Notes: generated by a model from the letters alone, not told the origin. A stretch of DNA of 35,166 bases from Entrophospora sp. SA101 (GCA_958430865.1 CAUDNR010004500.1:114624-149789); one strand, 5' to 3'; counted from the first letter of the stretch, positions 8,740-19,540 are shown. Made by a program: numbers and translations.

Positions 8740-10624
8740 TCATCCAAGCAACCGCTTAATTTGTGGAGAATCGGGAAATTCGCTCATGAATTTCATTTGT
8801 CCGGGTGGCGTGAATGGTTGTTTGCGTCTTTTAAAATCTTTGGCTAGATTATTAACTCGCTTCTGTAAATGCAAAAATTGTTGTAAGTCTCAAAATGAAA
8901 GATTCATCATGCCAATTGAAACAATGTATACCTCTAATGCGACGAAGTGAGAAAATGTAGATTCTACCAATGGTATTGAGCCCTGTCAATTGTCAACTTA
9001 GTCGTATGGAAAGACCATGAACAACATAGTCCCTTGCTGAGATCCATAGAAAATGAACTAATTACGTCACCTAGATAATATACATGTGTCAAATTTAGCA
9101 AACAGATATAGATGAAAAAGCCAACAGTTCATCTTATATATATTGTATACCCATATTTGTAAATAGCATCACTTCACCGGGACCACCTTTTAAATTCAAT
9201 TGTTGATTTAATGATTTCTTGGCCCTTAAGTGCACTCTCACAAAATCTCTCTTTTTTTGAAGCGGTGTACATCCTAGAGGTTTAAATTCGGAAACAAGAA
9301 CCGGTATTTTGTCGACTAAACACGAGAAATCGGGTCTTTTTCTGGTTCCTTTTACGGCACGGTTAAGTTGAATATCATAATCTTTGAATAGTTGATTAAA
9401 TATGGGACGCACGTGGGGGTACAACAGATTGCAGCAATGTAAATCCTCGGACATTTTGGACGGAGCAAGTGGAGGGATATTGCGTCTAAAGTATGTTAAG
9501 ATTTATTACAATATAAAATGTTTATAATTAGTATTAGTCATTTGATCTTCTCCCTGAAGCTAAGTAGAAATCAACTTACAAATCGTTAAACGTAGAAGCT
9601 GCGGCTCTACCTAATATTGATCTATCTGCGTAAATATAGCTATCTTCATGCATTAGATGTTTTCTTGTCGCTTCTTGAAGTGAATTGGATATCGAAGATG
9701 GTATTATAGGTTGTTCTATCATGAATGGTTTCTCTATAGTTATTGTATACCATTCGATTTCGGTAAAGTCCGGATAAGGGCACGGATGGGCAAGAATAAT
9801 GATCGATGATAAGGCTCTGAGGTATGATTGTAAATGATAATAAATTTAATAAGAGCGTGATTTTACTTCTTGTAGCACCTCAAAATACTTACAAAATTTC
9901 GTAAGAATCTTTCCATGTTAATCCATTGCTTTTTACTTTATTGACCACCTTTTGTTGATATTGACGAAATCGTTGCGTAATATTTATACCTCCAATTCTC
10001 CACTAAAGTATATAAATATATTAAAATGGGCAGTGAAGCAGGAATCAAAATTCAACTCGTTATTCACCTCGTATAATGGAATCATGTTCAGTTGCTTTGT
10101 GATATCCTTGAGATCAATTTCAAGTTGTTCATCAGAGGAATCAGAGTCAGAATCAGAATCAGAATCAGAATCAGAATCAGAATCAGAATCAGAATCAGAA
10201 TCAGAATCAGAATCAGAATCAGAATCAGCTGAATTATCTTCCTCATTCGAATCATCGGTACTTTTAGAGTGAGGAGATGTGGAAGGATCTTGCGTTGTTG
10301 TTTCGATCTGCGTGCATTCGAAAAAGAGGAAAAGCGAGAAGAAATTTTGTGACTAAAAATTAAATACAGTTGAATTCTGTACGAACATTTTTGCCACTAT
10401 CATCTTTATCCCGATCCAAATCGTGCGTAATTTCTTCAACGTCTTTGTTTGATCCGAATTGTCCAATTAAAAATTGTATTGAAATAATAGATAGGAGGAA
10501 GATATAAAGCAAATAAAAAAATTTTCTACGGCATCACCATCACCATCATCATCATCTTCAACATTGCTTAAATTAAATATTACAAATAACAATCAAATAT
10601 TCACGTAAATTACGTTTTGCTCAT
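8740..10624 (-). pseudogene. PD-(D/E)XK nuclease-like family gene with an Asp-Ser repeat (left copy)
   Basis: Exons read on the minus strand: 10068-10307, 9893-10002, 9580-9816, 9151-9485, 8932-9070, 8740-8862, all with consistent GT...AG phases; a 5' part up to about 10624 is less certain. The protein has an acidic N terminus with about 16 Asp-Ser repeats, then a WRIGGINITQRFRQYQ segment, then RPDFSCLVDKIPVLVSEFKP, whose D-x12-E-x-K spacing matches a PD-(D/E)XK nuclease core. The C terminus has FTPPGQMKFMSEFPDSPQIK. I recall closely similar proteins as a very large unnamed family in Rhizophagus-type fungi. Exon 8932-9070 carries a one-base deletion just before the PLVESTFSHF segment, so this copy is probably dead. 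Antisense frames across this gene are shadows. Confidence 0.65.
10129..10232. repeat. Hexanucleotide (TCAGAA)n array coding Asp-Ser repeats
   Basis: About 16 near-perfect TCAGAA units. On the minus strand they read GATTCT, coding DSDSDS in the nuclease-like gene. The array has the same length in the other arm. Confidence 0.9.
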
Positions 10625-11429
10625 AGCTTCGACTTTTGATTCAATTAATTGGACTGTATCTGTCCTACGTTCCTTTCATATCATTTTGTTTAAATAAAAC
10701 AATGTGACAAGGTAATATAATATACCAATATATTCGTAAATGAGACGGAGAAAATAATTTGATATTAAAAGATTTTTTTTTTTTTTTTTTTTACGCAAAT
10801 TTTTAAAAATTGATTTTTTTTCATATTATTATTATTATGTTATATATATTTGTAAACGAGGTAGAGAATATAATTTAATAGTATTTGTTTCCTTTTTATG
10901 CAAAATTTTAAAAGTTGATTATTGTATATATTAGAGAAGATAATTTAAATAAGTTGTTTTTTCTTACGCAAACTCTTAAGATTTTTTTTAATATATTTTA
11001 ATTAAATTTCTTCTATTATGGTATATATATGTTTTTTCTTGCGCAAACTCTTAAAAGTTTTTTTTTTTTAATTTTAATTAAATTTCTATTATGGTATTAT
11101 TAATATTGGATAGTGCATTGTTCAACAATGCAAATTTTTTATAGGGATGCAAGAAAAATATTTATTTAATATATACCTTTTGATTTTGTATAGGGTTTCT
11201 TCTCTAATCTGCTTTCATAATGTAAATGAGGAATGATTGAACCTAATGAAATTAAATTTTACTTTTAATAAGGGTTGGTTTAATTTTTAAAAAATTGGTT
11301 GAAGATTATTGAGATATATATGTTTTTGTAATTATCCCCACCGATCCTTATTTAAAATCAATGCAGATCACTCATTTTTAAAAGAATCACGAATTAAAGA
11401 TGTACGATATTAATATTAAATTTTTTTTG
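10625..11429. other. AT-rich, gene-free stretch
   Basis: Contains a T20 run at about 10773-10792 and two related blocks sharing (G)CGCAAACTCTTAA(A/G) followed by T-rich sequence and AATTTCT(T)CTATTATGGTAT (around 10965-11030 and 11040-11095), a degenerate tandem duplication. The exact inverted repeat ends at 11272; 11335-11400 still has about 93% similarity to 30514-30580 reversed. Confidence 0.6.
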
Positions 11430-11970
11430 ATAATCATTTCCTTTTAAAGTATATTTCATAATAATAATAATAATAATAAGAATCGTAAAAATAAAATATC
11501 CAAGTTTAAATAAATTTTTAGAATTAATCAGCTTTTGAATAAGTTATATTTTGTAAAAGTCTTCGTGTTTAATAAAATACCGAAGCCCAATAGAAGAAAA
11601 AGACTAATTCATAATGCACATGCAGTCAAAAAAATGAAAACTAATTCCTCAGAACCTTTACTCCTTGTAGAATCTCCCGTAAGATTAATTGAATGAGAAA
11701 ATAATGTTATTTATTTTATTAAGCATTTTCTTCAAAAGGAATAATTTTTCGAAGGAAAAAAAGACTATAATTTTTAAAAAAACTCTCTGTCAGGCTATTC
11801 TTTAAATCACAGAGAAAAAAACCGCGGAAAATTTTTTAATCTAACTTGTTGGTTATCGAGCCTATATGTTTCAAAGTTTAACATTTTGGATGATTTTACT
11901 AATAAAATTAAAAAAAACTCTGTCACCATGTGGACCATTACATTTGTTATAATATCTTAATTTTATAGTT
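11430..11970 (-). repeat. Right copy of the diverged long inverted repeat
   Basis: Counterpart of 248-838 in opposite orientation. It carries an (ATA)n expansion near 11458-11480 where the left copy has none and lacks a stretch present near 470-520 in the left copy. It ends about 130 bp before the PSMG4 start codon, so the mobile-element block meets the single-copy gene region here. Confidence 0.75.
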
Positions 11971-12102
11971 GTTAATTAGTTATGATCTACATAGTCCATC
12001 CATCGTACAACCCAGTACCATACATACAGTACGATCCTTTGAAAATCTTGAAATAAATTTTCCTCACAATCAATCAATCAATCAATTAATAAATTAATAA
12101 CA

Positions 12103-12562
12103 ATGACGACAATAGAACCAACTACACCAAAATTCAAGGTCTATACATCAACACATTTATTTCTCTCACAAGAGATTTATTTTCAATTGACAATTTTTCA
12201 AGAAGATTCGGTTTTTGTTTGGGTTGGTAATCAAGGAAATGAATTGTTGAATAATTTGGCTGTTGCAATGCCTCCGCCAACTTCATCAATGCCAGCCACT
12301 GCCACAAATGCATTAACCAATGATATTGATGAACTTTCCAAGCAATTTGGAAAAAAGCTTGGTAAGTTTTATTATATATTTATTTCAATAATTAATTAAT
12401 GTGTAAACTGAATGATTTTTAATTTTTATTAAAAAAAAAGCATCAAAATTTAAGAAACAATTTTTTGTTAGTATTAATTTACCATCCGATAATACTGATA
12501 ATACGATATTAATCTTTGCTGAAAAGAAAGTATTGGAATTGATTAAAGAAATATTTCCATAA
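12103..12562 (+). CDS. PSMG4: Proteasome assembly chaperone 4 (PSMG4/PAC4)
   Basis: Two exons, 12103-12361 and 12441-12562, with a 79-nt GTAAGT...AAG intron; together 126 residues, the usual size for the family (about 120). Diagnostic segments are VFVWVGNQGN (around residues 45-54), NLAVAM, and after the intron KKQFFVSINLPSDNTD, ending KVLELIKEIFP. PAC4 pairs with PAC3 and helps build the alpha ring of the 20S proteasome in the cytosol and nucleus. The start follows an AATCAATCAATCAATC-rich leader. The gene is intact, on the same strand as SDHAF1 downstream, and begins shortly after the repeat block ends. Confidence 0.9.
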
Positions 12563-13415
12563 TTTTTTTGCTTATTAAAAAAAAGCAAGAAATATCAATA
12601 ATTAAATAAAGAAAAAGAATTTTCTTCGTTATGTATAATAGCTGTAATATCATTGTCACCTTTCCAAGTTGTTAGTCATACAAATGGACCATTCTTTGAA
12701 TTTTACTTTTTGATAAAGAAACCCCATTTGTTGTTTAAATTGAATCAATCAATCAATCAATTAAATAAATCAGAGATCATTGATGCTGTGGCATTACCAC
12801 TCATCAACCTCTTCATCAGTCTCTTCATTATTAGTGGTAGATGATTCCAGTCCGAGCTAAATCCAGCAGAAAAGAAAAAAACAATTGTGCTAATATATGA
12901 GAGAATTTCATCTAAGCAATAAAGTGGAAGAGTAAGTTTCGGGTTTTCATTTGATGGCTATAACTAAAAAATTGGTGAGCCAAAATTTTTTTTGCATATT
13001 AATTATTATGAGACCCATACATAATTTTGATCTACATATTTGACAGTGAATCATCATCAGTTGCCAACCAACATGACATTGATATGAACCTAAAATCTTT
13101 TAGAAATTATATAACTATGTAAACAAAATCACATTTCTCAGGATCCTGTGAATAAATTACCCCAATTCAAAACACATACCATTATCAATTATTATTGGAA
13201 TCTCAATGTTTAAAAAACTTTTGTGATAATCATTAAAAGAATAGTTTTGTGTGTAGTTTCTTCTTTCAGCAATATGTGTATTCTGTTTTTAGCAAATTCA
13301 TTGTGTAATCATGAAAAGTAAAAAGAATTTTTTAGATTAATAACGTTGCACAATTCACATGTAACCAATAAAAACAGATGATAAAATTCTAGTTATTACT
13401 ATCATCAACTTTTTG
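12563..13415. other. Intergenic between PSMG4 and SDHAF1
   Basis: 853 bp without a convincing gene. A minus-strand frame at 12794-12856 gives an acidic C-terminal-like peptide (EETDEEVDEW then stop) behind a TTTAG acceptor-like site, but no partner exon was found. Confidence 0.5.
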
Positions 13416-13750
13416 ATGATGATGACAACTGCACCTATACTTAAATCAGGTTTACAAAAAGAAGTAATAGATTTTTATCGACAATGTTGTAGGGCTATAA
13501 GAAAAAAATCAACTGTAATAATAGATATATATATATAATTTCCATTCTTCTTCATTTTTAATTTGCAATCATTTAATCATTTAATAAATTATAGGAGACA
13601 AGACCAAGATTTCAGGAATTTGTTCGTATTCAATTCAGGCAACATAAAATCTCATCAAAAGATCATTCAGCTATAGAATATTTATTAAGACGAGGAAAAA
13701 GACAATTAGAAGCTTATCAAGATGATAGTATAAAGGATGTTACATTATAA
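13416..13750 (+). CDS. SDHAF1: Succinate dehydrogenase assembly factor 1 (SDHAF1/Sdh6), LYR family
   Basis: Two exons, 13416-13514 and 13595-13750, phase 0, with an 80-nt intron; 84 residues, matching the family's 80-115. Exon 1 has GLQKEVIDFYRQCCRAIRKK, where FYR stands at the place of the LYR tripeptide. Exon 2 has RFQEFVRIQFRQHK and EYLLRRGKRQLEAY, the Arg-rich C-terminal signature of SDHAF1. The family acts in the mitochondrial matrix, aiding iron-sulfur cluster insertion into the Sdh2/SDHB subunit of complex II. Three consecutive ATGs open the frame; the first in-frame Met is taken as start. The gene appears intact. Confidence 0.9.
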
Positions 13751-14821
13751 CAATAATATTTTGAACTTTTGAATAATTATTTAATTTTAAATGATGATTG
13801 TATTTATTTATTATATTTGCAGAAATATTTATTATTGAAGATTTTTTTTGAAAAGTTTTCTAGCAAAATAGTTTTACAAGGATCTCCCAACATTTCAAAT
13901 CAAAGGTTGTGAGAAATATCCTATCTTAGCATACATGAATAAAATTTTTTAAGTCCATACAAGAAAGTTAATCTTTTTTATTTCAAAAAAAATAATAATA
14001 ATAAATGTTCTGGTTGCTTCATTAATTTATTTTCAATTTCATTAACAGTTATGATTTTTTTTTGCTTTTCTGATTTAGGTATTTGGGTAGTTTTCCAAGC
14101 TCATAAGCAATAAAATGGTAAGTAATTACTATTGTCGTTACAGGCTCTAGGATTTAGTAAATAAATAAATAATTTCAAAATTATATTTATAATATATCTG
14201 GAAACAAATCTTTCTTACAATGTTCATAAGTAATTTGCTTTTTGAACCAAGAATGTTCCCTTTATATTAAATTTTTTGATTTCATTCAATGAATAAATCC
14301 ATAAGTTACATTACAACTATAAATAAAAATGCAACAAAATAATATCCTAAATAAAAGGATTGGAAATGTATAGGTAAGTAGTCTATTAAATCATTAAATA
14401 AATTCTTATCCTGTAAATCAATTGTATAAAATTTCATTCAAATTTTATAATAATAATATTTGAAACCAAAAGCATTACATTTGAAATCTAAGATGAGTTC
14501 AACATTCCCATATTTACAAATTGTCTAATTCAATGGATTGATTTACTATTTTTTGGTTTAAAAAATGAGTAATCATTTTCATAAGTAAATGGTATATTAA
14601 AATTATAATTTTTATAAAATAAAATATTCAGTATAATTAAAAATAATTATTGTCAGCATTATAAAAACTACCATGTAATCAAAGTTCAAATAAGGATTTT
14701 GGTATTAATCTGATATAATTATTTTTAGTAAACTGATATATCTTTTACTGTGTGCATTCCTAATAACTATTTATATATAAATAAATCAAACAAAAATATT
14801 TACATGAAGAAATTGTAATAT
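13751..14821. other. Intergenic, nothing recognised
   Basis: About 1.07 kb of AT-rich DNA up to the partial LTR. I found no continuation of the kinesin gene in it on the minus strand (no switch II or neck motif). Confidence 0.5.
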
Positions 14822-15077
14822 TGTCACCAATTATTGTTTGGGAGAGCGTGTTAATTGATGATAACAATATAATTTATGTTTATGTGGATCAGAATGAATT
14901 GGCTACTAACGAATTAGTTTTATTAGCGAATAATTTTGGTTTAGTGATTTAAGAAAAACGTTTTATTTAGTCGAAACTAATTTATTAACTTATTTCTAAG
15001 TTAATTTTAAAACTTTATTACAAAGTTAAAAGTTATTTTACAAGCAAGTGGAATTTGAGCTTCTTATTTAAAATTAA
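14822..15077 (+). mobile_element. Partial LTR cut by an assembly gap
   Basis: Starts TGTCACC and follows the first half of the solo LTR at 2722-3252 with clear divergence (shared GGGAGAGCGT, GTGGATCAGAATGAAT, GCGAATAATTTTG). It runs straight into the N gap. A complete retrotransposon may be hidden in the gap, which would explain why assembly failed there. Confidence 0.8.
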
Positions 15078-15087
15078 NNNNNNNNNN
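15078..15087. other. Assembly gap of 10 N
   Basis: Ten N of probably arbitrary length. The gap separates the partial LTR from kinesin exon 4. Confidence 1.
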
Positions 15088-16247
15088 ATAAAGTTATAGA
15101 AAAAATTGCATGTGAACGAGATGATTTTGAATTCATTTCTGTTGCACCAACTTGTCGATGCGTTGATCCATGTGTTAAGTGACTTTTAGATTTATGTTTT
15201 AAATTTTAATATTAGCAAACATTCAAGCAAAGAAATTATGATGATTCTATTATTTAATTAATTAATCACCTCATTACATCTTCGACATTATTAACTTGTA
15301 ATTCCTTCAAACCACTCCAAAGGATATTTCCTTTATTATCTTCTCTGATCAGTACTTGAGGCCTAGATTCAATCTCACCTTCTCCTAATAAATCTATCAA
15401 CTCTTCATTATAAATCTCAATAAATGAAACCTTCATTGAAAATTTTCTTGATTTATATTGAGCACCATTCATCCAATTAAATAGAGTCGCCATTGATCTT
15501 GGTATTATCCCTTTAGCATCGGCTGGCATGTTAGCATTATCAGCTGTACCCATTGTATGGGTTTTACCTGATGATGTTTGACCATATGCTAATATGGTTA
15601 CATTATAACCTGTAAGATAATTGGTGTATGTGTGAGATAAAAATATAAATTAGATTTTATATGATTTATAAATAATAATAATCATTATAATTATTACCTT
15701 CCAAGAATTTCTCGACTAATTTTAAAACAGATTTCTCAAAAACATCTTTTTGAGCATCTTCTGGTCCAAACACATGATCAAAATTATATGGATATTTCTT
15801 GTCTCCATCTTGCACTATCACTTGATTTGGTGTAAATTGTGAAGATGTTATAACTGTATGTTGATATTTTGTTGGACAACTTTTTAAATCTTCCTCAGTT
15901 ATTGGACGTATACGTACAGCTACAATATATATATCACATTGTGTGTGTAGGTATGTGATATATACGAGTTAAATGTAACAATGATTGTTTTTTGATTAGT
16001 TAGAGTAATTAATTAAATTTAATAAAAGAAAATTAATTAAATGAATTTGAACAAGTATAAATTTATTTTAATGGTCAGTTCTAAAATTGGGAAATTTCTT
16101 TCTAAAAATTAATTTCTATTTTTAAGTCTTTACTAAATGTAGAATGAAAAAAAAAAGATCTAGTTCACCAATTCCATTTCAAATGACAATAAAGATTTTT
16201 TTACACGAACCTACTTGTACTGAAGTTTTCTCTGGACTTGTTGACAT
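15088..16247 (-). CDS. Kinesin motor domain, 5' part only (kinesin-4-like), cut by the gap
   Basis: Four exons on the minus strand: 16211-16247, 15698-15919, 15270-15609, and 15088-15182 (open at the gap), with introns of 291, 88 and 87 nt in agreeing phases; 231 residues are readable. Motifs in order: VQVAVRIRPI at the start, FDHVFGPEDAQKDVFEKSV, the P-loop GQTSSGKTHTMG, FSMKVSFIEIYNEELIDLL, and the switch I segment TEMNSKSSRSHAIFSITL. Switch II (DLAGSE), neck, stalk and tail are absent; the sequence beyond the gap is LTR and noncoding. Kinesins walk on microtubules using ATP. The GIIPR and LIRED segments fit kinesin-4/KIF4 best, but subfamily is inference. The gene is either broken by an LTR insertion or continues elsewhere and is misjoined here. 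Confidence 0.92.
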
Positions 16248-17099
16248 TTTAAGTAATTTTATGAATAAATAATTGTTTTTTCTGCCTCAATTTTGGTTTT
16301 TTTTTTTTATATGAATAATTTATATATATAATTTTTTTTTATTAATAAATACATTCCACACTTTATTTTTTTAGCTTAGTAGTTAAATATACGAGGTACC
16401 AGCTCCGATATATTTTATGAAAAATTTTTATATATAATTTTTTTTTGAAATAAATAAATTATATGAAAAGTAAGTGAATGAATTGAAAAGCAAAAAAATA
16501 TAAATTTCGGGTTATATAAAAGTTCAAGTATATATAAGTGTGTGTTTTTTTTGTGTATATGTTTTGTTGTTGTTGTCGTTGTTATATAGTTAGTGATATA
16601 TCAGGTATATAATGCAAATGGTAAATATATAATTATTGTTTAGTAAATATTATTTTGATTGGTTTGGTTAAGAATGTCAAGTAGAAGGAGGAAAAATAAC
16701 TTGAAAAACTTGAAAAACAAAATAATTGATAATTGTAATTATTGAAATTGGAAGATAATAGAAAGGGGTGAACGAGGTAAGGGTAAAAAATATACCTGAT
16801 ATTTAATATAATTAACAAAGAAAGTATAAATAAGGAATTAGTGGCTAATATTATTTATTAATTTATAAATTCCACCTAAATTGAAAGAATTAAATTATTT
16901 TTTTCGTATGAAAAAAACTGGATTTGATGTATTTAAATGCATTACATTATTATTATTACGGGGTATGCTGCAAGTGAACATTATGTATTAATATGTCGCA
17001 TAAAGATTTCAGGGATCGTACTAATACTAATTGTACTACGACCTACACTATGTATTAATAAATGATAATCATGCAAAAATCAACCGCAATTGCCAATTT
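16248..17099. other. Upstream flank of the kinesin gene, AT-rich
   Basis: No coding frame is supportable. GT-rich and TTG repeats near 16550-16585 are simple sequence. It presumably contains the kinesin promoter. Confidence 0.5.
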
Positions 17100-17745
17100 T
17101 TAATTCCTAAATATGTTGCTGCGGTTTTGCATATGGAGGCATATTAGCATGTGGACATTCATTTGTTCCACAAAATCATAAAATGTTGCATAGTAAAAAT
17201 GATTTGTAACGCGTTTTTTAAAAAGACTTAACCCAAGTTTGCTAAAGTATTGATTTCTGATGTAGATGTAGCAGTATTTGACATATATAAAGCCATTTGA
17301 TTTTTGACTGAACATGATGGTAACAGAGAATCATCACTTTCATTTTAGACTTATTTCTGTAGAGCAATTTTTGAAAAAAGGTTCATACTTTGATACAGCA
17401 TATCAAAAAGGCCTTTTAATGAAGGATCTTTTTCTTCAACTATTTTTATGAATTCATCAGGATCATTAATAATTCCATTTTTTCATGATGTTGACACTTG
17501 TATAAAACAAATAATAGTAATAAAATTAATATTTAATCACGTTTAATGTGTTGACTTGATGGTCTAATAATCTTTTCTAATTCTACTTTTAATTTGATTT
17601 GTAACTAAATTTAGTATTTGAATTGGTTTTCTTATTCTATATTATATCTATCATATGCAATACAAGAATTATAGCATTTAGAACATCTTTCACTTATATT
17701 TAACTCATAATTCCCCATTAGTTGAGCCTTTCTTTTTCTATATTG
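17100..17745 (-). pseudogene. Decayed multi-frame gene relic with Zn-knuckle start
   Basis: Reading the minus strand downward: MPVGFCSICNIEKER and NISERCSKCYNSCIAYDRY (two CxxC pairs about 25 residues apart), then NDPDEFIKIVEEKDPSLKGL with FDMLYQSMN following, then MALYMSNTATSTSEINTLAN, and finally CPHANMPPYAKPQQHI. The pieces lie in different frames separated by stops. I recall similar segments in a large unnamed repeat family of AM fungi, but give no function. Clearly not translatable as one protein. Confidence 0.4.
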
Positions 17746-18189
17746 CAAATGGAACAAAAACCAACAGGCATTTTAGTAATTAAAAATTGATGGTGAGACC
17801 CAATTCTTTACCAATTCTTGATAGTAAAATGATAATTTATAGGCACAAACATTCCAGATATCAAATTCATATTATGAGATTGTGTCTGAAATTTAATATT
17901 TTTATTTATGACAATACTGTTAATACAATAATACAATTTCTAACAATAATTTCTGCAAATGTATATTTATGCTTTACTCTCAAAACTATCTTTCACCAGC
18001 ATTAAACAATTCCTTGCTAAACAATATTTTCTTTAGATTTCACATTATATCCTGATCATGTTTCTTGGCAGGTGCCTCTTTGGCTGTTAATCCTATATTA
18101 ATATTTTTTTGTTGATCATTTAATATGAAATTTCCTCCGTGTTTTATAATAAATTGATCGGCGTTTCTGATTCATCAATCTTTTAGTAA
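17746..18189. other. Stretch with only fragmentary coding signal
   Basis: A minus-strand frame over about 18030-18135 reads KHGGNFILNDQQKNINIGLT and looks coding, but no start, end or family could be assigned. The rest is AT-rich. Confidence 0.3.
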
Positions 18190-18335
18190 TGTTTCACATG
18201 ATACAGGTCTTGCATTCAAAATATCTGAAGGAGTAAGACCTGACTTCTCGATTAATACCCCTACCGATGTATGGATGATGATACAGATAAACGTCCAACT
18301 GCTAGAGAAATAGCAAATATTTTTTTAACAAGAAA
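18190..18335 (+). pseudogene. Relic of a protein-kinase C-lobe (subdomains X-XI)
   Basis: One frame reads HDTGLAFKISEGVRPDFSIN then TPTDVW; after a one-base shift the sequence continues CMDDDTDKRPTAREIANIFL. GVRP.F...TP and C-x5-D-x-RPTA-x-EI are the end-of-kinase signatures of the expanded tyrosine-kinase-like family in AM fungi. No N-lobe, HRD or DFG motif was found nearby on this strand. Confidence 0.55.
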
Positions 18336-18389
18336 ATTTGCCGTGTTACTTCTGTCTTTTTCTAAATTCCGTAATTTTTGTCAATTTTG

Positions 18390-18854
18390 CAAATTAATTT
18401 CTTATTGTGTCAAGTTCTGTTTGGTCGTACGGCAAATATAATAATAAGAGTTCTTTGCAATTGCAATGAACTTCGCTCCCTCAAAAAATTTTTTTTCATT
18501 CGAAAAAAGGTTCATTATATAGTCGAATAAAAAAAATATGTTGATTGTTGATTGAATATTATCAAACAGAATCTATTTTTTAAAACAATAAACGATATCT
18601 TTTAAATTATGGCTAAAATTTATGATTGATAATTTTTTTGATACAGATAATGTTATATGACAGCGAGAAGTTACTATTAAGTATTAAAGCGTGAGTTCGT
18701 TGGTAAGCTGTTTGAACACGACATCTGCAATGGAACGATAGGTGTGATCACCAAAGTTATAGATGATGATAATGTAGAAATTACTTTTCCAACTAATGGT
18801 AGCCAGGTGTATATTAAAAATTTTACGCGTAGGATGTGCACAAAATCTAATTAA
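18390..18854 (+). repeat. Dispersed repeat, left copy, carrying a PIF1-helicase-like relic
   Basis: Matches the reverse complement of about 29640-30500 (landmarks AAGTTCTGTTTGG, GTTCTTTGCAATTGCAA, TTCGAAAAAAGGTTCATTAT, TTGATTGTTGAT). The other copy holds a roughly 380-bp insertion at the point corresponding to about 18555. The right end of this copy encodes the helicase-like fragment. Confidence 0.75.
18681..18854 (+). pseudogene. PIF1/Helitron-type helicase fragment (SH3-like domain), left copy
   Basis: The frame reads VLKREFVGKLFEHDICNGTI then GVITKVIDDDNVEITFPTNG and stops at 18854. DICNGTIGVITKV resembles the GL.NG..G.V stretch of PIF1-family helicases, where a small beta domain sits between RecA motifs. 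No start codon is in frame; a stop lies just upstream. The second copy at 29610-29807 retains an ATG. Family assignment is inference from a short motif. Confidence 0.4.
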
Positions 18855-19390
18855 TAAATAAGGGTATTCGTAATAATAAAGTATTCGAGTATATAAGAGT
18901 ATTTGTGATTATTATGTGTATTCGTAACTATTACAAATATTCGAATATGGCTAGCTAGAGTCATCCTATCTTAAAAAATAAACTTTTATCTTTCTAATAT
19001 CATAACTTTATTACCACTAATACTTGTTGTCAAACTTTTGATCTTTCAAGTATTTTTGTACGAACATTGCCATTATCAGCTACTATAGCATAAAATGTAG
19101 TGCATTGTGATCTTTATTATTATTATTATTTCATCTACACTTCTTGTGCAATCAGATTTCTCTCTTCATCCCAAGGTAAAAATATCTTGCAACGAAGTAT
19201 TAAATTTGGCAGGAAATGAGTTTTATCTTTTCTTTTAAATATCGTCATTTCTAAATAACTATCATGAATAAGCTTGTCAAATTACCCGCAACTTTACATA
19301 TTACACAAAAACTATACATAGTGTTGTAACATAATACGTACGATACAGTTAGACCAACTTTCTATTTACATTGTCTCACTTTTAAAAATA
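18855..19390. other. AT-rich stretch with TATTCG-type short repeats
   Basis: Between 18860 and 18955, GTATTCGTAA, GTATTCGAGT, GTATTTGTGA and ATATTCGAAT recur as degenerate units. No gene seen. Confidence 0.5.
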
Positions 19391-19540
19391 TTACGATCGG
19401 ACATCTTTAAAAAATGACAAACATAACTTACATGTAGCTTGGTAATGTCCATTACCAAGATGGTTACCGCGTGTAAAATATTCCCAGATATCACTATATT
19501 TTGGATTAAGTTTGTTTTTGTTATCAGTAGCAAAATTCAT
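19391..19540 (-). pseudogene. BED-type zinc finger N-terminal fragment
   Basis: A 49-residue frame from ATG reads KYSDIWEYFTRGNHLGNG followed by HYQATCKLC, i.e. the W-x-YF and C-x2-C halves of a BED finger as found at the N terminus of hAT-type transposases and domesticated relatives. The frame then stops before the expected His/Cys pair. A 22-bp palindrome (CTTGGTAATG-TC-CATTACCAAG, 19438-19459) lies inside it. Minus-strand scraps follow at lower coordinates without a recoverable gene. Confidence 0.45.

Larger units (their letters stand above)
6714..11272 (+). repeat. Left arm of an exact 4,559-bp inverted repeat
   Basis: Every position here pairs with its complement at 41880 minus that position in 30608-35166. 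All paired reading frames in the two arms give identical proteins at this constant offset. The T20 homopolymer at about 10773-10792 and the GATTCT/TCAGAA hexamer array have equal length in both arms. Identity stops abruptly at 11272/30608; beyond it the flanks are only about 90% alike, with an indel. The window ends inside the right arm, so the true outer boundary is unknown. Confidence 0.95.

Noticed and set aside
9952..10272. Plus-strand frame with a long Ser-Glu repeat, and its copy at 31608-31928 on the minus strand
   Set aside because: It is the antisense of the Asp-Ser array; the conserved spliced exons on both sides lie on the opposite strand.
12653..12844. Plus-strand 63-codon hydrophobic frame
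   Set aside because: No start context, motif or neighbour support; AT-rich chance frame.
12794..12856. Minus-strand acidic peptide ending EEVDEW behind an acceptor-like TTTAG
   Set aside because: No upstream exon or family match was found and SDHAF1 lies just beyond on the other strand; too short to call.
15090..15182. Plus-strand frame after the gap ending in a Cys-rich peptide
   Set aside because: The minus strand there is kinesin exon 4 with an unmistakable SSRSHAIF segment, so this frame is a shadow.
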